From Thermoplasmata archaeon (GTDB taxonomy: Archaea; Thermoplasmatota; Thermoplasmata; GCA-020350865): 12,118 bases of DNA. A program made the position numbers and the translations under genes. The DNA lies in contig CP070726.1 of the NCBI GenBank assembly GCA_020350865.1, positions 1,767,736 through 1,779,853 of the forward strand. Reading direction: 5' to 3'. Every line of letters starts with the position of its first letter. Position 1 is the stretch's first letter. Shown piece by piece: positions 6,301 to 12,118 of the stretch. Below the pieces are notes generated by a model. It worked only from the letters and a program-made list of their open reading frames with translations. It was not told the DNA's origin and made no database searches.

Positions 6301-7575
6301 GTCCACCCATGTAGCGGGTTCCTTGGGATAGAATTTGACGATGTCATCACATGCCTCGACCACCTTCTCGGGGAGGTTCATCTTCTTGTAGGCATCTTTC
6401 CTGTTTATGAGCGCGTTCATGTCCTTTGAATCCATGCTCAGAACCTTTTCGAAGAGTTCGAGGGCTGCTTTGGGTTCGTCCAATGAGAGCAGTGCCAGGC
6501 CCTTGTCGTTTAGGGCCTCAAGATTCTTGGTGTCAATTTCCAAAATCAGGTCGCATACTGAAATGACATCCTCGTACTTTTGTAGCACCATCAGAGCATT
6601 TTTCTTGTTGGTCAACGATGTGAGGTCATTTGGGTCCAGGGCCAGGGCCTTGTTGTATGCTGAGAGCGCGTCCTTGGCACGTCCCATCTCCAGGAGTACA
6701 ACGCCTTTCTTGTTCCATGTCTCCTTGTCATTTTTATCGAGTTTCAGTGCGGTATCAAAGGCAGCCAGGGAATCATTCAGTTCCCCCGCTTTGTGCAGCA
6801 TCAGCCCTTTACCCTTCCATAGCAGCTTGTCCTTGTGATCGAGGTTTATTCCCTTTCCAAAGCTCTCGGCAGCTTCGTGGTATCTCTCAAGCCGCCCTAA
6901 AATCCAAGCCCTATCGCTACATATTTTCTTGTCCTTTGGGTCGATTTCGGCTGCACTGTCGTAGCAGGAGAGGGCTTCATCATGCCTCCCCTCCCCCTCC
7001 AGGACCTCCCCCTTTCTCAACCATATGGATTTATCCTCAGGTGTGATCTTCAATATCCTGTCGTAGAACTCCAGCTCGTTGGGATAATCATCGATGATGG
7101 TAAGATAGCATTTTTTAGCCTCTTGGGGCCTGTTCATCCCCTCAAAGGCCATGCCCTTACCGGAGCGGGCCTTCTTGTCCTTAGGTTCAACATCCAGGGC
7201 CGAGGTGAAGGATCTCAACGCCTCGTCGAACTTCTCCATGGCCAAAAGGCCTTCACCTCTATTGACCCACGCATCGGCGTTCTTTGGATCTAGATGCAAG
7301 GCAAAGTCAAAGGTTCTCAGGGCGTCGTTGGCTCTGTTCACCTTGTTCAACGCACAACCCAGATCATTGTATACTCCGGATATGTATGCCTTGTAGGACG
7401 AGATATCGTCCTCGTGGGATTTGAGGTACTCCATGGTTTTGGTGAACTGGGTGGAGGCCTTGGCCTCGTTCTTTTTGGCGAGGTGTTCGTTTCCCTTTGA
7501 AAGCATCTTCTGCGATTTCTCGTAGATGAACTTCTCCTTCTTCGCTCCTTTCAGAAGTTTCTCCATTATTTCCAT
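3361..7575 (-). CDS. Giant TPR scaffold with HTH-like region and RING-like zinc domain
   Basis: The product has 1404 residues and neither a signal peptide nor a membrane segment, so it is cytoplasmic. A Lys/Glu-rich helical lead (1-68) is followed by about 30 TPRs (69-1102). Repeats 4-30 (185-1102) are each exactly 34 residues. TPR arrays form superhelices that bind peptides or assemble complexes. Residues 1103-1285 hold three helical segments that look helix-turn-helix-like. A charged linker with a six-Glu run (about 1328-1334) leads to a zinc site: Cys1336, Cys1339, His1348, Cys1350, Cys1355, Cys1358, Cys1379, Cys1382. The ATG at 7575 is preceded by AGAAGGGG (7583-7590), a fair but imperfect ribosome site; the ATG three codons in is an alternative. 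Gene 7712-12118 lies 136 nt upstream on the same strand and is its paralogue over repeats 5-25. A role in DNA binding or ubiquitin-like ligation is possible from the domains but unproven. Confidence 0.9.
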   Translation of the reverse strand: MEIMEKLLKGAKKEKFIYEKSQKMLSKGNEHLAKKNEAKASTQFTKTMEYLKSHEDDISSYKAYISGVYNDLGCALNKVNRANDALRTFDFALHLDPKNADAWVNRGEGLLAMEKFDEALRSFTSALDVEPKDKKARSGKGMAFEGMNRPQEAKKCYLTIIDDYPNELEFYDRILKITPEDKSIWLRKGEVLEGEGRHDEALSCYDSAAEIDPKDKKICSDRAWILGRLERYHEAAESFGKGINLDHKDKLLWKGKGLMLHKAGELNDSLAAFDTALKLDKNDKETWNKKGVVLLEMGRAKDALSAYNKALALDPNDLTSLTNKKNALMVLQKYEDVISVCDLILEIDTKNLEALNDKGLALLSLDEPKAALELFEKVLSMDSKDMNALINRKDAYKKMNLPEKVVEACDDIVKFYPKEPATWVDRGTALEEMGQVEKAVSSYDKALNIEPENLDVLFKKKNALIHLDKAEEIINTCTAILNIEPDNMEALEAKGSSLINLGRNDEAIDVFEKIIELDPENVNAIYRKGLALSRMGVYEEAIKFYDMALKLDPKSKGALENKGDALYVLEDLDRALACYEKALKVDENDANLWDKKGRVQLDLERYEEALVTYEKAIELDSSNPRYLLQKASSLDWLGRYEEALVAYDVVLDLNPRDEKGLLGRGLVLVKMDRTGEALRAFDRVLDVDSENLEALISKKDVLVKLGNYEEVDAVCDRIVEIAPDNARAWEDKAHAQTKIGKYEHAVSSFEQALELEPENLKLWGYKKDALKHLGRYEEVIFACDRILESEPKNMEALRDKGEALEHLERYEEAIDLYNTALKYYPKDVQTLHRKGRALMKRRFFEAALESLDTALKLESKDKMLLNDKGILLTKMEDFDGAVKYFDSALKLDSEDDNIWTNKGVALHEGGRHAEAVEAFDRATELNKSNIDALKGKGKALIAQEEFESAVRCFDRVVEMMPDDRESWVSKAEAYVSMGRFEGAIGCYDRAIELDERDKSLWINKGMLLERTGKYEEAIKSYDMSLEIDDRDGNVWHRKGMALVKIGDVEAALGCYDRALGLSPKNKQIWTSKGLALNTMDNYEQALRCFEHALDMDPKYLPALEGKERAEKQIRSQQVERYAREILKFEKDRGKPPSKEEAFKVCHIPYSFLDSVVDYLKVKEEVDINMLSIDEREALERNSNAAIVGAMRDDPGAFDRYGIRLSDIVLGFTDYDIKQAKKLLAYINLVDGMEVTVDEVDPELEELLHRALELPSSRRNLTGIMQELRLGIYEAKRVYAVLVKFHEEEMVTTPEARVRSLQGDYDLEGEPGEAMEHGGPSELLEPVSVEEEEEELCLICDENEAEIVHDCGATLCPDCVKEYNKRYAKLYDLEESQIICPKCNGEIKQKARRKGGKEGEDYIRL
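3430..3570 (-). other. RING-like zinc-binding domain (C-terminal)
   Basis: The pattern is C-x2-C-x8-H-x-C-x4-C-x2-C-x20-C-x2-C, eight ligands in two alternating sets as in a cross-brace RING fold: pair 1 is 1336/1339, pair 2 is 1348/1350, pair 3 is 1355/1358, pair 4 is 1379/1382. The core CGATLCPDC looks like the RING word CGHxxCxxC, with Ala in place of the usual His; the preceding His1348 would supply the missing ligand. A treble-clef or B-box-like zinc domain is an alternative. Zinc binding is well supported; RING identity is an inference. Confidence 0.65.
3722..4269 (-). other. Helical, HTH-like region between TPRs and zinc domain
   Basis: Residues 1103-1285. Three segments suggest short helix-turn-helix or winged-helix modules. 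The first is 1123-1166, with DRGKPPSKEEA and then IPYSFLDSVVDYL. The second is 1199-1234, with IRLSDIVLGFTDYDIKQAKK. The third is 1253-1284, with NLTGIMQELRLGIYEAKRVY. Segments 2 and 3 share the layout [LT]xxI....[LT]...D/YxAKR/K.[LY], hinting at internal duplication. I recognise no named family. Confidence 0.4.
4270..7371 (-). repeat. About 30 tandem TPRs (102-nt period)
   Basis: Residues 69-1102. The common form is [WL]xxKGxAL, then [GR]xYEEAL, then [FY]DxAL.[LI][DE]P.[ND]. Repeats 4-30 run 27 in a row without one inserted or deleted residue. At DNA level the Arg/Lys-Tyr-Glu-Glu-Ala word recurs as GCCTCCTCGTA on the plus strand (for example near 4529, 5140, 5660 and 5750). Repeats 8, 10, 12, 19 and 21 form a distinct class with K[KD] at positions 5-6 and Cys at 21. 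Repeat 3 is followed by an orphan half-repeat (7024-7065). Confidence 0.92.
4678..6411 (-). repeat. Nine-repeat super-repeat within the TPR array
   Basis: Repeats 10-17 (5596-6411) align with repeats 19-26 (4678-5493) at an offset of nine repeats (306 residues). The Cys-class repeats fall together (10 with 19, 12 with 21). Repeats 11 and 20 both begin with Trp, both contain AVSS at the same positions and both end EPENL; I count 16 of 34 residues identical. The same matches occur in the paralogue at 7712-12118, so the internal duplication probably predates the gene duplication. Confidence 0.55.
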
Positions 7576-7604
7576 GCTCTCGCCCCTTCTGTGCCAGGAT
7601 AATC

Positions 7605-7623
7605 GTATCTATAAGCATAAAGG
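7605..7623 (-). promoter_or_regulatory. Candidate TATA element for the TPR/zinc gene
   Basis: Read on the minus strand, CCTTTATGCTTATAGATAC lies 30-48 nt before the ATG at 7575. Its position and composition suit an archaeal TATA box giving a leader of roughly 10 nt. It lies in the 136-nt gap between the two giant genes, so the downstream gene may be transcribed separately. No strong T-rich terminator is visible between them, so read-through is also possible. Confidence 0.3.
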
Positions 7624-7711
7624 CTTCGGTGTTAATTTGAACTCAAGAACCGTTTTGGGAAACATCATTTGCTCATTGATGAATAATCCTTCTTCCATAA
7701 AACTCGGTTCC

Positions 7712-10700
7712 CTATTTTTCCGGTGAACGGAGGCTCTCCTTGACTTTCTGTATGTATTCGGTAGCATCGAGGTATTTATGATTTTCCAGGCATGACTCCG
7801 CTGAATTCAGCATCTGCTCCTCTTCGGTAAGGTCCCCTTTTTCGTTTTTGGCTTTGGATAATGTTGACCTCAGATTGAACAGCTGTTTAAACAGTGCCCC
7901 CGAAAGCTCCCTTTCCACCAACTTCCTGCAGTTCTTGGTGAATAATCCCACCTGGGAGTACAGTTCCTCCTCCAAGGCCACCTTGGCTTCCTTCAAGATG
8001 TTGTCCGCCCTTCTGACATCCACTCCCATGTTTTGTGCGCTTTTCATCAACTGCTCGCAACTCTCTATTGGCTGGGCAAGATGGTCCATAAGCAATTTTT
8101 TCATGTTGACAATTATTTCCTTTGAAGCTTCCAGTGACACAGGGTAATCTGCATCATTGAATGCCTTTTCTGCCTTCTTATGTAGCTCTTTTTCTTTCGT
8201 GATTGCCACACCCAGTTTTTCCCCTTCGTTCATCCTGGCAGAGGCCGCATACAGCGTAGTTTTCGCCTTCTCGTTCATTTTTTTAGCCTCATGCAACCTG
8301 CTGCCAGCATCCTGCGCAGATTCTAAGGCCTTAGCAAACAGCTCGTTTCTGAGGGCAGATGTGGCCTCAGTCAGAAGCGTTTTTACGGGTTTACATTGGA
8401 CACCATTTTTTTCTGCCTCAGATACTGCACTTTCAATCCTTGAAATCATTTCTGTTATCATCTTATTCTGAAGGTTCACCTTATTGACCGCAACTTCACT
8501 TTGCATGGAGAGTTTAAGAGCGTTTTTGTAATCCTTTGCCTCAGAAGAGGCCCTGGCATTCTCCATCAATTTTACGGCTGAGGAAACATCCACTCCTTCT
8601 TTTTTTGACTCATCGATTATGGATTGATATTCTGAAATCACATCTGCCAGGGCATGCTCCTGTGCAGTTTGCGCCATTTCGATACTCTTCTTGCCCAGGT
8701 CTATCGAGGTGGAATAGTCGCTGTTCTTCAGTTCGTAATATGCCTCGTCCAGTAGTGTCTGTGCCGGTCCCACTTTCGCACCGAGAATTTTTGCATCCAG
8801 GATATGTTCCTGCGCCAGCCTGATGATGCTGGCAGCCCTCTCACTCTCATCCTTTATAACCTCTATCTCCTCTATGCATGCATTTGCGTATCTTACAGTC
8901 TCATCATATTGAACCTTGAGCTGGGCTTCCTTGGCCTTTTGAAAGAGTGCCTCGGCTGATAACACATCCATGTTAATCTTTCTGGCTTCTACTATGGCGG
9001 ATTGTGCCTTGGAGAGAAGTTCCTGGGTTTTCTTTTTACATATGGCGTGGGCGTCCATTGCATTGTTTTTCGCAAGTTTTAAGGCTTCCTTGTACTCCTT
9101 TTTTTCCAGGTATGTATTCACGTTTGCCATTCTCTGCTCCAAATCGGAGGTGTCCAATTTCAAGGCCTGTGCTACTTGGATGAATTTCTTTCCAAGTTCT
9201 ATTTGCTCTTGAACCGATTGTTCCAGTATAAGGCTGCTGAGTTGACTTTCGCATTCAGATAACAGGTCTGATGCATCCCCATATCTACTTGCCTTTACAG
9301 CCGATACGACCCGCTCCAGGGTACGCATGGGTGCTGAAACATTGATTCCTTTTTTTCCTGCTTCTTCTACCCGGTTTCTTTGTGCAATTATTTTCTCGGT
9401 TAGTTCTCGGTGCTTTTCCATCATTGAGTGCATCTCAGCTTCGCATTCCACCAATTCATTGTAGGCTTTCTTGTACATTTTACTTCCATATGCCTTGTTT
9501 GCTTCCCTCATCCTCTTTGTCAGATCCGTAGTATTCAATCCCGAGTCCCGGGCATTTTGAATTTCCTTGTTTATTTTCGTATACAAATTAGATACGACAT
9601 CTTCCAGATGGCTGTTTATATCCCCCATGGTTTTTCTTATGGCGATTAAGGCCTTTGAGTATTTCTCACCGTTAAAGAGTGTTTTTATCTCGTTTCCATT
9701 CTTTTCTAAATGCGATACATCCTTTCCCATATCTTTTAACATGGCAATTCTGTCGTTTATAACCTTCAGAGATGAGCCGATGTTCTCACCCACGGAGTCC
9801 CAGCAGTTCACAGCCGCTTTGTGAGCCTCTTTAAAACGTTTTCTTTGCTGCGCCCCCCTTGCCTCTTCGATTAACCTTTTGAATCTATTTTTTTGCTCCC
9901 CCTCCCCAAAGGAATTCACTATCTCGGCCAAAACATTGACCTCGACGGTTATCCCCTTTTGGATAACCTCCAAAGACTTGGTTTTTGCACCGAGCTCAAG
10001 GGCCCTATCCAACGCCTTTATTCCATCGTTATGTCTACCAGTCCAAAAGAGGCTTATAGCCTTGTTTCTCCAGATCACCTCGTCTTTTGCATCCAAATCC
10101 AGACCCTTCTCAAAACATTCTATTGCCTTCATATAATCCTTCAATTTTACCAAAACGATCCCCTTTTCATTCCATAGTGTCTTATCTTCCTTGGACAAAA
10201 CCAGGGCATCGTCATAACACTTCAGTGCTTCCTCGTATCGTTTGAGACCGAACAAAGCCCGCCCTTTGCTCTTGAGTGATATGGTATCCTCTGGATGGGA
10301 GCTTAAAATCCTGTCAAAAATGACCACGGCCTCTTTGTGCTTTTTCAGATTAACCAGGGCTTCCCCTTTGTCTCTCAGCGACTCTATGTCCTCCGGTTGG
10401 CTCTTTAAAATCATGTCAGTAGAAGAAATCACATCATCGTGCTTTCCGTACAGCTTTAAGACCTTGATCTTCTCCTTTAAGAAGCTCAAATCCTCTGGCT
10501 CCAAGGCAAGGGCTTTGTCAAAGGCCCGGAGTGCCTCCTTGTATTTTCCCAGTTGGGTTAAGGCTCTTGCTTTATCCTTCCATGTCTGGACGTCAGTCGG
10601 ATCCTTTTTAAGGATGGTGTTGCATGTGGTGTCTGCACTCAGGAAATCTTCAAGCTTCAAAAGGACATCCTTTTTTGCTGTTAAGGCATCTATATTATCC

Positions 10701-12118
10701 GGGTTTATTGAAAGGGCCTTTTCAAAGGCTGATAACGCATCCTTGTCCTTTCCCATCCGAGCACGTACCCGGCCTATGCCCATAAGGGCCCTATCATTAT
10801 TTGGATCGATTTCTATGATAGATTGAAAGGCTGTGAGCGCTTCTTCGTTTCGCTTTAACTTTGCCAATACGAACCCTCTGGAATACTGGTAATTTATATT
10901 GCTCTTATCGATCTCAAGTGCTCTTCCAAAAGAATCGAGAGACTTGTCGTACATCTGCAATTCCAGCAGGATTCTTCCCTTCTTGTCCAATAGATTTACA
11001 TCATTATCGTCAATTTTCAATGCACGGTCAAAGCACTTAACAGCATAGGAAGACTCCCCCAGCGCCCTGAGAGCATCGCCCTTATTCACCAGAATATTCC
11101 TGCTTTTTGGATTCAGCTTCAAGGCCTCATCGAAGCACCTGATGGCCTCCTTGTAGGCCTTTTGCATACTCAAAGCCTTCCCCTTCTTATTTAAGAAATC
11201 GATATTCTTGGGCTCCAATTTCAACAGTGTATCGAACACTTCCTGGGCCTCCTCGTACCTGCCCATGGCGAGAAGGGAGGAACCCTTATCATCCAAGGCC
11301 TCCTTGTTTTCCCCCTCGATTTTCAGAATTCTTTCGCATACGCTTATTATTGCTTTATGCTTGCCGAGTCGTTTTAATATGTTTTTAATCCTTTGAAGAA
11401 CTTTGAGATCCTCTGGTTCAATTTTTATTGCTGATTTGAGAGACGATACCGCCTGCTCCAGCTGGCCCATCTCCTCCAGGACGATTCCCATATCCACCCA
11501 GCATTCCTTATCATCGGGATAGAATGTAACGATGCTCTTGCATGTGCTAAGCACCTTATCCGGCTGTTTTAGAGCCTTGTATGCCTCTTTTTTGCCTATC
11601 AGAGCCTCCATGTTCTTGGAATCGTGGCTCAGTACGGAATCGAGCATTTTTAGGGCTTCTTGGTGCCTGCCGGTCCGGAGCAGTAGAGAGCCCTTTTCAC
11701 CTGCGGTCGAATGATCGTTTGGTTCCAATTCAAGGATTCTGTCGCACACTTCGATGGCATCCTCGTATATATTAAGCCTGAGCAGCGCTTCCTTTTTTTG
11801 CCTTAGGGTATCGGTGTCAGATGGATCGAGAGCCAGTAATTTATCAAAGGCGAGCAGTGACTGTTTGTATTTTTCACTATCAATTAGAATGGTGCCTATT
11901 TCTTTCCATGCATCCTTATCCTTGTTGTCCAGTTTAGCGGCCCCCTCATAGGCCTTAAGCGCAGCCTTTAAATCCCCCTCCTTGTGCAGCATCAACCCCT
12001 TTCCTTTCCACAACTCTCCATCCCCTCCATCCAGCTCAATTGCCTTCTGGAAGCTGTCAGCTGCCTCTGAGTACCGTTTTAACTTGTCCAGAATCCAGGC
12101 CCTGTCACTCCAAATCGC
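7712..12118 (-). CDS. Giant TPR plus 63-residue helical-repeat protein, 5' partial
   Basis: The frame is open to the right edge, giving 1468 visible residues. The TTG at 12013 is not a start: the 35 codons before it encode a complete TPR (WSDRAWIL..RYSEAADSF) matching repeat 5 of the neighbouring gene. Visible TPRs are numbers 5-25 in that numbering (9971-12112), all exactly 34 residues. By comparison about 216 N-terminal residues are missing. From codon 717 the TPRs give way to about twelve alpha-helical units of 62-64 residues, reaching to the stop. There is no membrane segment, zinc motif or catalytic motif. The protein is soluble and very rich in Lys, Glu and Ala. By eye its base composition is more AT-rich than that of its paralogue downstream, particularly in the C-terminal half. 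Scaffold or filament-forming roles are inferences. Confidence 0.9.
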   Translation of the reverse strand, partial: AIWSDRAWILDKLKRYSEAADSFQKAIELDGGDGELWKGKGLMLHKEGDLKAALKAYEGAAKLDNKDKDAWKEIGTILIDSEKYKQSLLAFDKLLALDPSDTDTLRQKKEALLRLNIYEDAIEVCDRILELEPNDHSTAGEKGSLLLRTGRHQEALKMLDSVLSHDSKNMEALIGKKEAYKALKQPDKVLSTCKSIVTFYPDDKECWVDMGIVLEEMGQLEQAVSSLKSAIKIEPEDLKVLQRIKNILKRLGKHKAIISVCERILKIEGENKEALDDKGSSLLAMGRYEEAQEVFDTLLKLEPKNIDFLNKKGKALSMQKAYKEAIRCFDEALKLNPKSRNILVNKGDALRALGESSYAVKCFDRALKIDDNDVNLLDKKGRILLELQMYDKSLDSFGRALEIDKSNINYQYSRGFVLAKLKRNEEALTAFQSIIEIDPNNDRALMGIGRVRARMGKDKDALSAFEKALSINPDNIDALTAKKDVLLKLEDFLSADTTCNTILKKDPTDVQTWKDKARALTQLGKYKEALRAFDKALALEPEDLSFLKEKIKVLKLYGKHDDVISSTDMILKSQPEDIESLRDKGEALVNLKKHKEAVVIFDRILSSHPEDTISLKSKGRALFGLKRYEEALKCYDDALVLSKEDKTLWNEKGIVLVKLKDYMKAIECFEKGLDLDAKDEVIWRNKAISLFWTGRHNDGIKALDRALELGAKTKSLEVIQKGITVEVNVLAEIVNSFGEGEQKNRFKRLIEEARGAQQRKRFKEAHKAAVNCWDSVGENIGSSLKVINDRIAMLKDMGKDVSHLEKNGNEIKTLFNGEKYSKALIAIRKTMGDINSHLEDVVSNLYTKINKEIQNARDSGLNTTDLTKRMREANKAYGSKMYKKAYNELVECEAEMHSMMEKHRELTEKIIAQRNRVEEAGKKGINVSAPMRTLERVVSAVKASRYGDASDLLSECESQLSSLILEQSVQEQIELGKKFIQVAQALKLDTSDLEQRMANVNTYLEKKEYKEALKLAKNNAMDAHAICKKKTQELLSKAQSAIVEARKINMDVLSAEALFQKAKEAQLKVQYDETVRYANACIEEIEVIKDESERAASIIRLAQEHILDAKILGAKVGPAQTLLDEAYYELKNSDYSTSIDLGKKSIEMAQTAQEHALADVISEYQSIIDESKKEGVDVSSAVKLMENARASSEAKDYKNALKLSMQSEVAVNKVNLQNKMITEMISRIESAVSEAEKNGVQCKPVKTLLTEATSALRNELFAKALESAQDAGSRLHEAKKMNEKAKTTLYAASARMNEGEKLGVAITKEKELHKKAEKAFNDADYPVSLEASKEIIVNMKKLLMDHLAQPIESCEQLMKSAQNMGVDVRRADNILKEAKVALEEELYSQVGLFTKNCRKLVERELSGALFKQLFNLRSTLSKAKNEKGDLTEEEQMLNSAESCLENHKYLDATEYIQKVKESLRSPEK
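7715..9727 (-). repeat. Tandem helical units of 62-64 residues
   Basis: Anchoring on the turn G-x-D-V-S (as in GKDVS, GINVS, GVDVSSA, GVDVRRA), units start at codons 798, 860, 924, 987, 1049, 1113, 1175, 1239, 1303, 1365 and 1428, with spacings of 62, 64, 63, 62, 64, 62, 64, 64, 62 and 63. A more diverged unit precedes them (about codons 725-797). Position 23 of all eleven anchored units is aromatic: ten Tyr and one Phe. The typical unit reads LL.EA..AL....Y..AL.LA..A and then a long amphipathic helix. The Y..A part resembles a TPR hairpin. I know no named family for it. Confidence 0.8.
9971..12112 (-). repeat. 21 tandem TPRs colinear with the neighbouring gene
   Basis: Codons 3-716 from the right edge, 21 repeats of exactly 34 residues. 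Each matches the same-numbered repeat of the 3361-7575 protein better than its own neighbours. Examples are WKGKGLMLHK at repeat 6 (20 of 34 identical by hand count), the FYP ending of repeat 10, LEEMGQ.E.AVSS at repeat 11 (22 of 34), KGDAL at 15, [LW]DKKGR at 16, KKDVL at 19 and LRDKGEAL at 22. Confidence 0.9.

Noticed and set aside
4270..7371. CRISPR-like regular spacing of repeated words
   Set aside because: The 102-nt period is the codon image of 34-residue TPRs; there are no identical direct repeats with unique spacers.
10242..10826. Plus-strand frame of 194 codons opposite the second TPR gene
   Set aside because: Ser/Leu/Phe-rich repeating product that mirrors TPR codons.
12011..12013. 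TTG as start codon of the second giant protein
   Set aside because: The frame continues upstream to the edge with a full TPR homologous to repeat 5 of the neighbour; TTG is an internal Leu.

Overview
The window most likely comes from an archaeon, probably a euryarchaeal lineage near Thermoplasmata. The clues are a secreted protein of PKD domains with many N-glycosylation sequons, an AT-rich TATA-like element upstream of a perfect GGAGGTGAT Shine-Dalgarno, very long TPR proteins with 'WxxKGxAL...YEEAL..YDKAL.LDP' repeats, and an archaeal-style zinc-ribbon protein. There is no rRNA, tRNA or marker gene, so this placement is an inference from style.

Layout. (1) Positions 2-2137, plus strand: the 3' part of a secreted PKD-repeat protein, cut by the left edge. 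(2) Positions 2138-2245: a short intergenic region with a candidate promoter. (3) Positions 2246-2392 and 2455-3231, plus strand: a probable two-gene unit. The first gene encodes a 48-residue peptide resembling the first half of a beta-grasp (ubiquitin/MoaD-like) domain. The second encodes a protein with a zinc ribbon, a Gln/Pro/Ala linker and a LURP-one/scramblase-like (tubby C-like) barrel. (4) Positions 3361-7575 and 7712-12118, minus strand: two giant helical-repeat proteins in tandem, the upstream one cut by the right edge.

The most notable result is that the two giants are paralogues whose 34-residue TPRs match one for one over 21 consecutive repeats (repeats 5-25 in the numbering used here), without an indel in either protein. 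Beyond that shared scaffold their C-termini are unrelated. The 7712-12118 protein continues into about twelve helical units of 62-64 residues with an invariant aromatic. The 3361-7575 protein has five more TPRs, an HTH-like helical region, an acidic stretch and a RING-like eight-ligand zinc site. Inside the shared array an older nine-repeat block appears to have been duplicated before the gene duplication. The picture is a cytoplasmic scaffold duplicated and fitted with two different output modules. Its partners and function are not shown by the sequence.
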